From contig CP102274.1 of assembly GCA_025149285.1 (NCBI GenBank), forward strand, positions 3,560,001-3,624,000: 64,000 bases of DNA, read 5' to 3'. The notes beneath the pieces were generated by a model, which worked only from the letters and a program-made list of their open reading frames with translations, did no database searches and was not told the origin of the DNA. The stretch comes from Hungatella hathewayi (GTDB lineage: Bacteria > Bacillota > Clostridia > Lachnospirales > Lachnospiraceae). The position numbers and the translations under genes are program-made. Shown here one piece after another: positions 1 through 8,496 of this stretch (positions are counted from its first letter, which is position 1; each line of letters begins with the position of its first letter).

Positions 1-1442
1 ATGGTGAGTCGCTGTCTCTGACCGCCTGATAAGTTTTTCCCTCCTGCCTGAATATAGAGTTCCAGGCCCTCGTCCTTTTCCTCCACGAACTCAAAAGCCT
101 GAGCAGTCTTAAGCGCTTCATATATTTCCCCGTCTGATGCATGTTTCTTGCCCCACTGCATATTTTCCCGAAGCGTCCCATGGAACAGCACCGCCTTCTG
201 CGGGACGACGCCAGTCTTGCCTCGCAGCTGATCCAGCGGATACTCCCGGACATCGTGGCCGTCCACATACACGCCGCCCTCCGTCACATCGTAAAAACGG
301 GGAATTAAATTGACCAGTGTCGATTTACCGGAACCGGTACCGCCGATAATTCCCACGGTCTGTCCCCGCTTCACAGAAAATGAAATGCCGCTCAATGCCG
401 GTTCTCTCGCTCCCTCATAGGTAAAGCTCATATCCCGAAACTCCACTGCCGGAGCGTCCTCTCCGGCCTCCAGACACGTACGATTCTTCTCCGTGATTCC
501 CGGCTTCTGCTCGAACACGGCGCTGATCCGGTTCGCACAGGCCAGCGCTTTGGAGATGGTGATGATTAAGTTGGCCAGCTTCACCAGCTCCACCAGGATC
601 TGGGACATGTAATTCACCAGTGCCACCACCTCTCCCTGCGTGATTGCACCGCGGTTGACCTCCCTTGCTCCGGTCTGGATGAGCACAATGATCCCCAGAT
701 TGATGATCACATAGGTAAGAGGATTAAGCAGAGAGGAAATCTTGCCGACAAATACCTGGATCGTAACCAGCTTCCCGTTTTCTCCATCAAAGCGGCGGCT
801 CTCATCCTCCTGCCGGTTAAAAGCCCGTATGACGCGGACTCCGCTTAAATTTTCCCGGGCAGTCAGAAGCACACGGTCCAGCTGTCTCTGAACCTTTTTA
901 TAGAGAGGCATACTGATCAGCATGATGCCGAACACGACAAGGGAAAGGACCGGTATCACAACAACAAAAATCAGGGCTGCCTTCACATCAATGGTAAATG
1001 CCATGGCCATGGCTCCGAACACGATAAACGGAGACCGCAAAAAGAGGCGTAAAAATAAATTAACCCCTGACTGTACCTGATTCGCGTCGCTCGTCATGCG
1101 GGTAATCAGTGTGGCCGTCCCCTCTTTGTCAAGCTCCGCATAGGAAAGGCTGCCGATATGGGCAAATAAATCATTACGCAGCGCCGTTCCAAATCCCGCC
1201 GCAGCTTTCGCCGCAAAATACTGGGCTGTGATCGAACAGATCAGACCGACAACGCCCAGCAGCACCAGAATCCCGCCCATTTTCAAAATGTAGGGGAGAT
1301 CCTGCGTCCTGATTCCGACATCGATTACCTTTGCCATCACAAGAGGCACCATCAGCTCAAAGCTGGCCTCCAGAAGCTTAAATAACGGCCCTAAGAAGCT
1401 TTCCAGCCGGTATTCTCTTAAGTATTTCAGGAGTTTTTTCAT
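1..1442 (-). CDS. ABC exporter half-transporter, permease plus ATPase (truncated by window edge)
   Basis: This is an ABC transporter of the exporter type, with a transmembrane domain fused to a nucleotide-binding domain in one chain. About 480 residues are visible. The N-terminal part, up to roughly residue 310, holds several hydrophobic segments. The ATPase follows, with Walker A GGTGSGKST, a Q-loop region (GVVPQKAVLF) and, at the very edge, the signature LSGGQRQR. The Walker B and H-loop lie outside the window. The start at 1442 follows a GGAGGAAGG ribosome-binding site. Such half-transporters act as dimers, often with a paralogue encoded next door, which would lie to the left. It diverges from a LysR gene through a symmetric promoter. 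The substrate cannot be inferred; multidrug or peptide export is typical of the family. Confidence 0.93.
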   Translation of the reverse strand, partial: MKKLLKYLREYRLESFLGPLFKLLEASFELMVPLVMAKVIDVGIRTQDLPYILKMGGILVLLGVVGLICSITAQYFAAKAAAGFGTALRNDLFAHIGSLSYAELDKEGTATLITRMTSDANQVQSGVNLFLRLFLRSPFIVFGAMAMAFTIDVKAALIFVVVIPVLSLVVFGIMLISMPLYKKVQRQLDRVLLTARENLSGVRVIRAFNRQEDESRRFDGENGKLVTIQVFVGKISSLLNPLTYVIINLGIIVLIQTGAREVNRGAITQGEVVALVNYMSQILVELVKLANLIITISKALACANRISAVFEQKPGITEKNRTCLEAGEDAPAVEFRDMSFTYEGAREPALSGISFSVKRGQTVGIIGGTGSGKSTLVNLIPRFYDVTEGGVYVDGHDVREYPLDQLRGKTGVVPQKAVLFHGTLRENMQWGKKHASDGEIYEALKTAQAFEFVEEKDEGLELYIQAGGKNLSGGQRQRLT

Positions 1443-1482
1443 TTATCCTTCCTCCGGATTCATATATTTTAAGAATAATTCA

Positions 1483-1517
1483 TTGTAATATTATATCATT
1501 CTGGTATAATATTACAA
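1483..1517. promoter_or_regulatory. Palindromic divergent promoter/operator
   Basis: Two perfect 13-bp arms (TTGTAATATTATA at 1483-1495 and its complement at 1505-1517) are separated by 9 bp. Each strand reads a -35-like TTGTAA, a 16-bp gap and TATAAT, so the same dyad supplies a promoter to the LysR gene on the right and to the ABC exporter on the left. A regulator bound to the dyad would cover both promoters at once. Confidence 0.72.
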
Positions 1518-1559
1518 GTATCAATGATATAAAAATAATTTATAGAAGGGGTATGTTCC

Positions 1560-2447
1560 ATGGGACAGATGAATTCAAGGCATCTGTATTATTTTACAGT
1601 GATTGCGGAAACAGGAAGTTTTACGGCGGCGGCAAAGAAGCTGGGGCTGTCACAGCCGCCGCTCAGCAAGCAGATTATGATGCTGGAGGAAGATTTAGGC
1701 GTGCGCCTTCTGAACCGCGGTGCCAGAAAAGCCGAGCTGACCGAGGCAGGCGCCTATCTCTATTCCCGGGCCAGGGATATCCTTTCCATGATGGATACGG
1801 CCGCCAGCGAGCTTCAGAATTTCCCTTCCTCAGCGAAGGGAATCCTAAAGCTTGGAACGATCTCCTCCTCCGGAGACTATCTGGCAGACCGCGTCCTTCC
1901 GGGCTTCTGCCGCCTTCATCCGAATGTCCGCTTCGAAATTTCCGAGGGGAACACCTATGAGCTTCTGGAGAAGCTGAAAAACGGCATCATCGAATGCGCC
2001 GTTGTCCGCACACCGTTCAATACGGAGGGCTTACACTGCGTCTTTGGAACAGAGGAGCCGCTTACGGCAGTCGGAGTAGCCTCCTGGTTCGATGCGCTTC
2101 CGGACGGCAGCATCCGCCTTACGGATCTGGCCGGAAAACCTCTCATCTATTATCGGCGCTTTGACGCCATCATATCCATGGCATTCCAGAATATCGGTGC
2201 GGTGCCCGATATCTTCTGCCGCAACGATGATGCACGAACGTGCCTTCAGTGGGCCGGCGCCGGCCTGGGCGTGGCCCTGGTACCGGAATCCATCAGCAGT
2301 ATGAAAACGGCGGAAGGGCTGACGGTCCGGACCATCGATTCCCCGGAAACCGTTACCCGAATGACTGCCATATACAAAAAAAATGGCTATGTATCGAACA
2401 TAGCCAAAGAATTTGTGAATTATTTTGATGTGACAGGCACTCAATAA
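1560..2447 (+). CDS. LysR-family transcriptional regulator
   Basis: This is a 295-residue LysR-type regulator. The N-terminal winged helix-turn-helix (about residues 4-62) contains the typical run FTAAAKKLGLSQPPLSKQI. The rest is the periplasmic-binding-protein-like effector domain (about 90-290). Length and architecture are normal for the family. The start at 1560 is preceded by AGAAGGGG at good spacing; ATG at 1569 is a possible alternative, and the ATG at 1553 is out of frame. It diverges from the ABC exporter across a shared dyad, so it is a candidate regulator of that exporter. Its 3' end overlaps the convergent MFS gene by 7 bp. The effector is unknown. Confidence 0.93.
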   Translation: MGQMNSRHLYYFTVIAETGSFTAAAKKLGLSQPPLSKQIMMLEEDLGVRLLNRGARKAELTEAGAYLYSRARDILSMMDTAASELQNFPSSAKGILKLGTISSSGDYLADRVLPGFCRLHPNVRFEISEGNTYELLEKLKNGIIECAVVRTPFNTEGLHCVFGTEEPLTAVGVASWFDALPDGSIRLTDLAGKPLIYYRRFDAIISMAFQNIGAVPDIFCRNDDARTCLQWAGAGLGVALVPESISSMKTAEGLTVRTIDSPETVTRMTAIYKKNGYVSNIAKEFVNYFDVTGTQ

Positions 2448-3712
2448 TCTCCCTTATCCTCATTCAGTTTCACAGCCTTTCCAAACACGAAAAAGCCAAT
2501 GAGGAACATCACGGCCAGAATTGCAACGCCGCCGTTGCTCTTCCCCGTGATCTGGGCGAACAATCCCATCAGTGCCGTTCCCATGAAAGAGGCGCCCTTT
2601 CCACAAATGTCGAAGATGCCAAAAAATTCTCCTGATTTCTCAGGTGGAATAATTCTGGCAAAATACGACCGCGACAGCGCCTGAATCGCGCCCTGGAACA
2701 TCCCAACACATACGGCCAGCACCCAGAACTCGTACTGTTTATCCAGCTGAATCGCATAGAGTGCGATACACAGATATGCCAGAATACAAAGGCGGATCAG
2801 CTTTTCCGTCCTGTACTTCTTAGCCGCCTTTCCAAATAACAGGGCAAACGGGAACGCCACGATCTGGGTTAACAGAAGGGCCAGAAGCAGTCCCTGGGAG
2901 TCGAGTCCCAAAGAGCTTCCGTAGGCTGTGGCCATCTCAATAATCGTGTAGACACCGTCAATATAGAAGAAATACGCAATCATGAAGACGAAAATTTTCT
3001 TATGGTTCTTTAAATCAAGAAGTGTTTGACCCAGACGGCGCAGACTCTCCGTCACCACTCCGCGCTCCGTCTCCGTACGGTTCGTATAGTGAACCTGCCT
3101 GTAATGGCGGAGCAGAGGCACTGTCACCAGGAACCACCACAGGGCGTTGATGATAAGTGCTATCACCATGGCGGTTACCATGGTAATACCAATCTTCTCA
3201 TAAAACAGTACGAACACAAGGCTGAATACAAACGGCACACAGCTTCCAATATATCCCCATGCAAAGCCGTGGGAAGAAACCGCATCCATGCGTTCCGGCG
3301 TCGTAATGTCCGGCAGCATGGAGTCATAAAACACCAGGCTCGCGGAGTAGCCAACCTTTGCAATGACAAATACCACCAAAAATACAATCCAGGATTTCGG
3401 TATGGCAAGCGCAGCGCATCCCACAACGCCCACCAGCATACAGATCGTAAATATAGGTTTCTTATAGCCCTTCGTGTCGGCAATGGCTCCGCAGACCGGA
3501 CCGATGAAAGCCACCAGCAGCGTGGCCACAGAGGCCGCATACCCCCAGTAGGCCAGATAATCCACCTCGGAAATACCGGCCAGTCCCGCCAGATAATTAA
3601 AGTAAATAGGCAGAATAGTCGTTGCCAGCAGAACGAAGGCGGAATTTCCCACGTCGTACAGAATCCAGTCTATCTCCATTTTTGTAAGCTTTTCTTTTTT
3701 CTCCTGTTCCAT
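2441..3712 (-). CDS. MFS permease of the UMF1 (Atg22-like) family
   Basis: This is a polytopic membrane protein of about 423 residues with around 12 hydrophobic segments. It begins with the UMF1-type N-terminus (IDWILYDVGNSAFVLL) and has an MFS-like loop around GPVCGAIADTKGYKKP. UMF1/Atg22-like bacterial proteins are predicted secondary transporters of mostly unknown substrate. I chose the ATG at 3712 because AAAGGAAA sits upstream; the frame is open to 3757, but that would overlap the upstream radical SAM gene. It follows the radical SAM gene closely on the same strand, so the two may be co-transcribed. Confidence 0.88.
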   Translation of the reverse strand: MEQEKKEKLTKMEIDWILYDVGNSAFVLLATTILPIYFNYLAGLAGISEVDYLAYWGYAASVATLLVAFIGPVCGAIADTKGYKKPIFTICMLVGVVGCAALAIPKSWIVFLVVFVIAKVGYSASLVFYDSMLPDITTPERMDAVSSHGFAWGYIGSCVPFVFSLVFVLFYEKIGITMVTAMVIALIINALWWFLVTVPLLRHYRQVHYTNRTETERGVVTESLRRLGQTLLDLKNHKKIFVFMIAYFFYIDGVYTIIEMATAYGSSLGLDSQGLLLALLLTQIVAFPFALLFGKAAKKYRTEKLIRLCILAYLCIALYAIQLDKQYEFWVLAVCVGMFQGAIQALSRSYFARIIPPEKSGEFFGIFDICGKGASFMGTALMGLFAQITGKSNGGVAILAVMFLIGFFVFGKAVKLNEDKGDY

Positions 3713-3740
3713 GTAAGGTTTCCTTTCGCTTTCTCTCTTC

Positions 3741-4640
3741 TCACTGCAAAAAATCAAACAGGCTCATCTGACTGCTTTCATAATTCTTCTTATACCCGTG
3801 AATAATATCCTCCATACGGTACAGTATCCCGTATTTTTCACACTCTGCCGCAAAGATGGCCCAGAGCCGTTTTGCCGCCGGACTCCGGCATTCGTAGCGT
3901 TCTCCGTACCTTTTTCTGTATTCCGCAGCCAGCTTCCGTTCCGGAAACAGCTGATCCAGCTTATCGTAGTACCACTCTCTCTGATTATCGCGGAGCGTCA
4001 CCCCAAAAGCTGCATAGATGAAGGAAGCTCCAGCTTCATGAGCATTTCTCACGACAGCCCGAATATTTTCCGGACTGTCTTCCAGAAACGGGAGGACCGG
4101 CATCAGCAGGATTCCGGTAAACAGCCCTCTGCCGCTTAAATAATCAATCAGTTCAAACCGCTCCGTTGAGGACGGCACGCCGGGTTCAATCTTCCCTGCC
4201 AGTTCGTCATCCGCAGTCGTCACCGTCACCTTCAGGATCACGGGCGAATGCTCCTTTATGCTCTCTAAAATATCCGCATCCCTTTTTAACAGGGTGCTCT
4301 TCGTCGCAATCCCCGCGCCGAAGCCGAAAGTGTCCACCAGTTCGAGAGCGTGTCTCGTCAGTTCCAGCTCCTTTTCAAACGGATTATAGGGATCACTCAT
4401 GGCTCCGGTGCCCACCACTCCGGTCTTCACCTTCCGCCGCAGATCATCCCGGACGATCCGAAGGGCGTCTTCCTTGGCCCGTACCGTGTCAAACCGCTCG
4501 ATCCGGTAACAGGAGGAACGGCTGTCGCAGTATATGCAGCCATGGCAGCACCCTTTATAAATATTCATATTATAATCGATGCCGAACCATTCGGAGCTCT
4601 TCGTCTTCGTTACAATGGTTTTTGCAGGTATATATTCCAT
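3741..4640 (-). CDS. SPL-family radical SAM protein
   Basis: This is a radical SAM enzyme of about 299 residues related to spore photoproduct lyase-like proteins (COG1533, the Rv2578c group). The cluster motif CCHGCIYC gives CX3CX2C, expected to bind a 4Fe-4S cluster and SAM. A GTGAMSDPYNPFE run and the downstream TKSTLLKRD and VTTADDELAGKIEPG segments are typical of the group. The start at 4640 is set by an AAAAGGAG site; the frame stays open to 4703 without a better signal. The C-terminus ends QMSLFDFLQ. True SPL has an extra C-terminal catalytic Cys context that I cannot confirm, so DNA photoproduct repair should not be assumed. Confidence 0.88.
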   Translation of the reverse strand: MEYIPAKTIVTKTKSSEWFGIDYNMNIYKGCCHGCIYCDSRSSCYRIERFDTVRAKEDALRIVRDDLRRKVKTGVVGTGAMSDPYNPFEKELELTRHALELVDTFGFGAGIATKSTLLKRDADILESIKEHSPVILKVTVTTADDELAGKIEPGVPSSTERFELIDYLSGRGLFTGILLMPVLPFLEDSPENIRAVVRNAHEAGASFIYAAFGVTLRDNQREWYYDKLDQLFPERKLAAEYRKRYGERYECRSPAAKRLWAIFAAECEKYGILYRMEDIIHGYKKNYESSQMSLFDFLQ

Positions 4641-4784
4641 AGGAGCTCCTTTTCTGATTGCTTCCATTAGTACCATTCTATCAAATGCCGCAATGATGGG
4701 CAACTCATTTTCGAAAGAATTACTTTGTTTTTCAAAATAATTGGTTTGTTAGTGGGAAGCACTTAGGCAAAGTACAGCCCTTAT

Positions 4785-5107
4785 ATAACAGTTCAGCCTT
4801 CACTTCCGGCTGCCGCTGTCTGGCCCGGGCTTTCGTTTCCCGGATCTTTCCTGTGACTTTGCAGGGTAGCGGAGAGTCCCCCTCATTGTCATTCGTCGGA
4901 GTGTTTAGCAGTTCTTAATGCGCAGAATTTTTCGTTCAGGGGAAATCCCCACCTGGCTGAGCGAAGCGAGTTTGGGGATTTTCACTGGCTTTTAGAAAAA
5001 TACTGCACATTTAGAAATGCTTATGCCCGAAACCGGAACTGGAAAGATTCGGGAAACGAAAGCCCGGGCCAGACAGCGGCAGCCGGAAGTGAAGGCTGAA
5101 CTGTTAC
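4785..5107. mobile_element. MITE-like 323-bp hairpin element with 66-bp terminal inverted repeats
   Basis: The arms 4786-4851 and 5041-5106 are inverted copies, 65 of 66 bases matching. The interior continues as an imperfect inverted repeat (around 4915-4970 against 4975-5025) and closes on a small apical loop containing GAGCGAAGCGAG. The element is flanked by the same 8 bp on both sides, GCCCTTAT at 4777-4784 and 5108-5115, which looks like a target-site duplication. No ORF of note lies inside. It sits between the radical SAM gene and the YihY gene. The stretch 4641-4776 shows nothing else recognisable. The right end reads GTAACAG outward-in and the left ATAACAG, so an IS66-like mobiliser is possible but unproven. 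Confidence 0.8.
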
Positions 5108-5135
5108 GCCCTTATTTGAAAATCTGGGGTCACGC

Positions 5136-5187
5136 TTGATATTTTTTTACGGGCATGGTAATATTTTAGTTATATCATTAACTAAAA
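5136..5187 (+). promoter_or_regulatory. Promoter and operator-like dyad for the YihY gene
   Basis: TTGATA at 5136-5141, a 17-bp spacer and TAATAT at 5159-5164 give a good sigma-A-type promoter. Immediately downstream is a 9-bp inverted repeat (TTTTAGTTA at 5164-5172, complement at 5179-5187), placed where a repressor could block initiation. The AAAAGGGG ribosome-binding site follows it. Confidence 0.62.
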
Positions 5188-5196
5188 GGGGATATC

Positions 5197-6036
5197 ATGA
5201 TTGGATTAATACTGCGAGGCAAACAGATTTACGACAAATTCAGCAGGGATGAAATGACGGTTTATGCGGCCCAGGCGTCTTTTTTTACCATCATCGCGGC
5301 CTTTCCGTTCATCATGCTGCTGATGGCCATGATCCAGTTGATACCAACGATAACAAAGTCCAACCTGCTGATGGTCATTACAAATATCGTACCGGCCAAC
5401 CTAAAGAGCCTGGTCTTTGGCATTGTCGAAAATATCTACACCAACTCTCCCGCCACTGTCTTATCCGTTACGGCAATCGCCGCCATCTGGTCGGCCTCCC
5501 GCGGCATGCTGAGTATAGAGCGCGGACTGAACCGGGTATTCGGGAAACAGAAAAAAAGAAATTATGTGGTGACGCGGATGATATGCGCCGGTTATACGAT
5601 TGTGTTTATGCTTATCTGTATCTTGACACTGGTACTTCTGGTTCTTGGAAGTTCGATTCAGGGATTTGTTGAACACCATTTTCCGGTTATCGCAGAGATT
5701 ACCCATTACGTCATCAGCTTTCGGACTGTGCTCTTATTGATCCTGACGATCTGCTTCACCTTTCTCTATACGTATGTACCGGAAAAGAAGCAGCATTTCA
5801 AAAAGCAGCTGCCCGGCGCTGTTTTTTCGACACTGGGCTGGATTGCATTTTCGTTTGCATTTTCTATTTACTTTAATAATTTTAGTAATTTCTCCGTTAT
5901 GTATGGCAGCCTTACGGCGATTGTGCTGTTGATGCTGTGGCTGTATGTGTGTATTTGTATTTTGTTTCTGGGAGCGGAGATTAATTATTTTTATTCTGGG
6001 GATTGGAAGGAAATAAAGAAGACCGGTGGATGGTGA
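5197..6036 (+). CDS. YihY/BrkB-family inner membrane protein
   Basis: This is a 279-residue integral membrane protein of the YihY (formerly RNase BN/virulence factor BrkB) family, with about six hydrophobic segments. It starts at an ATG following AAAAGGGGATATC. The family signature near the N-terminus (YAAQASFFTIIAAFPFIMLL) and the conserved RGMLSIERGLNRVF and TLGWIAFSFAFSIYF regions are visible. Length is typical. Despite the historical name, these proteins are not established nucleases; the function is unknown. It is transcribed alone and ends in a hairpin terminator that overlaps the stop codon. Confidence 0.92.
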   Translation: MIGLILRGKQIYDKFSRDEMTVYAAQASFFTIIAAFPFIMLLMAMIQLIPTITKSNLLMVITNIVPANLKSLVFGIVENIYTNSPATVLSVTAIAAIWSASRGMLSIERGLNRVFGKQKKRNYVVTRMICAGYTIVFMLICILTLVLLVLGSSIQGFVEHHFPVIAEITHYVISFRTVLLLILTICFTFLYTYVPEKKQHFKKQLPGAVFSTLGWIAFSFAFSIYFNNFSNFSVMYGSLTAIVLLMLWLYVCICILFLGAEINYFYSGDWKEIKKTGGW

Positions 6037-6052
6037 TCTGCCGGTCTTTTTC
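6018..6052 (+). terminator. Rho-independent terminator after the YihY gene
   Basis: AAGACCGG and CCGGTCTT arms enclose a 14-nt loop and are followed by a T-rich run. The left arm lies inside the last codons of the YihY gene. The minus-strand reading also leads into a T-rich tract, so it may work in both directions for the convergent XRE gene. Confidence 0.8.
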
Positions 6053-6115
6053 AGTGTTCTATGTGTTCTGTTATTACATTTGCGACTTAAAAATTCCCAC
6101 AGTATCTTAATACGC

Positions 6116-6316
6116 TTAATCAAAGATAAACAGCGCTTCAATGGGGGCTTCTACAGCTTTTGATATATCTATAGCCAGTTTTAGAGAGGGATTATATTTA
6201 CCTGCCTCCAGCCTCATGATGGTTTCCCGCCTTACACCGGTTATCTGTGCCAGCTGCTCCTGGGTCATCTCCTTTTGCAGTCTGTATTTTTTTAAATTAC
6301 ATGTAAATTCTGCCAT
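6116..6316 (-). CDS. Small XRE-family HTH regulator
   Basis: This is a 66-residue protein made of a single Cro/CI-type helix-turn-helix: NLKKYRLQKEMTQEQLAQITGV then RRETIMRLEAGKYNPSLKLA, ending EALFIFD. Short single-domain regulators of this kind are commonly paired with a small membrane protein in Firmicutes. It starts at 6316 after AGTAGGAGATC, six bases downstream of the DUF3796-like gene stop, so the two are clearly co-transcribed. A 12-bp dyad upstream of the pair is its likely autoregulatory operator. Confidence 0.9.
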   Translation of the reverse strand: MAEFTCNLKKYRLQKEMTQEQLAQITGVRRETIMRLEAGKYNPSLKLAIDISKAVEAPIEALFIFD

Positions 6317-6322
6317 GATCTC

Positions 6323-6763
6323 CTACTCCTCGTTTTCGAAGCGGTATAGCAAATACTCCTGAAGAAACAGCGAAAGGCCGAATGCGAATCCGATGATCGC
6401 AAGAAGCAGTTTCAGCATACCATAAGAATCATGGATCCGAAACAGGGAGAGTGCTAAAATGGCTGCCATAATAATCAACGTCAGAGACACTCTGTTGGCG
6501 ATCGCCGCTGCACGGTTAACGTTAGCCTCATACCGCTCGTCAATCATAATTCCCGACATCTTTCCCTCGTAATAAAAACCAAAAAATCCGAAGAAGCAGA
6601 AAAATATCAGTGGAAAGGGTACATCTAAGACTCCACTCTCTCCAAAAAACTGCGGGACGAATCCGAGAAATCCAAAGAGGCCGAAGAAGCCGAGCAGTCC
6701 AAGTTTCGGGCTGATTTTTCTGGTGTACTGTGGTTTTTGTTTTATAGAATCTTGTTTATGCAT
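6323..6763 (-). CDS. DUF3796-like small membrane protein
   Basis: This is a 146-residue protein with two hydrophobic pairs: a Phe/Gly-rich N-terminal pair (GLLGFFGLFGFLGF and FPLIFFCFFGFFGFYY) and a C-terminal pair (LTLIIMAAILALSLF, LLLAIIGFAFGLSLF). The glycine/phenylalanine-rich start and the linked XRE gene match DUF3796-type proteins; function is unknown. The start at 6763 follows AGAGGAGCTACC. It is the first gene of a two-gene unit with the XRE regulator. Confidence 0.78.
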   Translation of the reverse strand: MHKQDSIKQKPQYTRKISPKLGLLGFFGLFGFLGFVPQFFGESGVLDVPFPLIFFCFFGFFGFYYEGKMSGIMIDERYEANVNRAAAIANRVSLTLIIMAAILALSLFRIHDSYGMLKLLLAIIGFAFGLSLFLQEYLLYRFENEE

Positions 6764-6776
6764 GGTAGCTCCTCTC

Positions 6777-6815
6777 AGTGATATATTTATCTCTTTTCAA
6801 GACAAATATATCACT
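6777..6815. promoter_or_regulatory. 12-bp dyad operator upstream of the DUF3796/XRE pair
   Basis: AGTGATATATTT at 6777-6788 is perfectly complemented at 6804-6815, with a 15-bp spacer. A second layer (CCTCTC on the left, GAGAGG on the right, offset by four bases) extends the symmetry outward. The position just upstream of the start codon fits an operator for the neighbouring XRE protein. The rest of 6816-6977 shows nothing I recognise. Confidence 0.6.
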
Positions 6816-6977
6816 TTTTGAGAGGACTGTCAATTCTTGTTTTCTCTAGGCAGGGATTTCGCTTTTAGTTTTTGTATTTATGCAAAATCACTCCAACACG
6901 ATCTGACCTCTCTTTTTTGAGAATAGTGTCCTCTCCCATTTCAAAATGCCGTAAAATCCTCCTGCTTGAGTCTTACT

Positions 6978-7437
6978 GTAAGCGCCGAGTGTTAGGGTAT
7001 CCCAACACAAGCACCCTAGCATCAATACTTGATGTCAGCGTGGCGAGCGTTTTACTCTGATTTTTGTAACATTCTATCCCGGCCTTTTCACTACACGACG
7101 CAAGATCTTTTAGTTCTGCATCGGTTGTGTCCGTTCCAGAGCAGCTGTCGAGCAGGTATTTCAGGTAGTTATACGGGGGAAGCCGTGGGCTTTGGCCATC
7201 TCTACCATAGTATAAACTACAATACTCGCATTTGCACCTTCCTGGCTGTCATTGAACAGCCAGTTCTTACGGCCCAATGTCACCGGGCGGAGGGAATTCT
7301 CCAATGGATTGTTACTCAAGCTGCAGCGTCCGTCTTCGAGGTAAGTCATCAAAGTGTCTTTTCGGTTTCGGATATATATCACTGCCAGGTCCTTGCGGCC
7401 CCCTTTTCTGGATTCTGGCCATCGAGCCAGCGTATGA
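6978..7437 (-). mobile_element. IS66-family end fragment (3' part of tnpC plus terminal repeat)
   Basis: The sequence from GTAAGCGCCGAGTGTTAGGG at 6978 onward parallels the left end of the complete IS66 copy (8423 onward), including the last part of tnpC (ENSLRPVTLGRKNWLFNDSQ and VYTMVEMAKAHG). The match stops near 7437, where IS3-type sequence begins. No right end is present, so this is a truncated second copy. At the position where the complete copy has a TAA, this fragment has AAA (lysine), which shows the ancestral reading. Confidence 0.85.
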
Positions 7438-8384
7438 AGTGCTCTGTGTAATCCTTGCTTTTTCACAGAATTCTACAAAGTCCCTGGATGTATACTGGCT
7501 CCCCTGGTCACTATGTAGAATTAAGGTACTTTTGATGCCCGTCTGGGATTTAAGTGCTTTCGCCACAGTTCGCACGGCGAGATCCGCTGTGATATTCTTA
7601 TCCGTGATGCTTGCGACCACAGTGCGATCATAGAGATCAATGACAGAGAAGTTATAGCATTTGGTCCCATCGCTAAAAACAAATAGGTGAAATCAGTACA
7701 CCATTTCTGGTTGAGGTCAGGAGCATGGAATTCCTGATGTACAAGATTTTCAAACATTTTGTATGCTGTCCCTTTTCTGTAATCCGTTTTTATACGACGG
7801 ACAACCGAAGTCAGCCCGAGTTCTTTGTTCATATATTTATGGACGGTCAGGGTACTCAGGCGGATGCCCTTGCGTTCCAAATAGATTTTTATAGTTCGAT
7901 AACCATCGACACTGCCGTGTTCATAGTAGATCGTTTGAATCTGCTCCTATACCTTCTGTTTTGGGGCATAGGAATCCGCCTTCCACTCTTTCAGGAAGTT
8001 GTAATATGCATTGGGAGCGATGCCTATACGACGCAGAAGCCATCGTACTCCAAATATTTTGTGATATTTTTGAATGAACCGATAAGCCTCTAATCGATCT
8101 CCTTTACAAAGAATGCCGTCGCTTTTTTAAGAAAAGAACCTCTTTTCCGCCTCTTCAAGTTCTTTGCGTAGCTAGAGATTTTCTTTCATCATTTCCATCT
8201 TATTCGTAGCTTCTGGATGCAACTGGGCTTTGGCTTGGCATTCTTCACTAACTTCACTGCACCACTTGGAGATGCCTGCTTTTGATACACCCTATTTATC
8301 TGTGATACTTTTGTAGGTTCGTTCCTGTTCGATATGGAGATGAACAATTTTCTTTTTGGATTCTGGTTCGTAACTTTGTGGCAT
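7438..8384 (-). pseudogene. IS3-family transposase remnant (orfA and orfB, degenerate)
   Basis: The minus strand reads an IS3-type OrfA start at 8384 (MPQSYEPESKKKIVHLH, then GVSKAGISKWCSEV) and an OrfB with YHKIFGVRWLLRRIGI, LTVHKYMNKELGLTSVVRRI and LHSDQGSQYTSRDFVEFCEK. Several in-frame stops and frameshifts break both reading frames. The OrfB C-terminus is missing: after KARITQS the sequence changes to IS66-derived DNA. No active transposase can be made. Confidence 0.85.
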
Positions 8385-8496
8385 GATATTTCCTCTTTTC
8401 TGCTTGAGATTATTGTATCTTAGTAAGCGCCAAGTGTTAAGGTATCCCAACACGACCGCCCTGGCATCAATATTTGATGTCAGGGTAGTGAGCGTT

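Noticed and set aside
3026..3805. 259-codon plus-strand ORF opposite the MFS gene
   Set aside because: It is antisense to a clear membrane protein, has low-complexity His/Asn/Arg composition and no ribosome site; a shadow frame.
4777..5115. Considered as a giant terminator or structural RNA rather than a mobile element
   Set aside because: The long near-perfect arms and matching 8-bp flanks fit a MITE better; an RNA role is kept only as an alternative.
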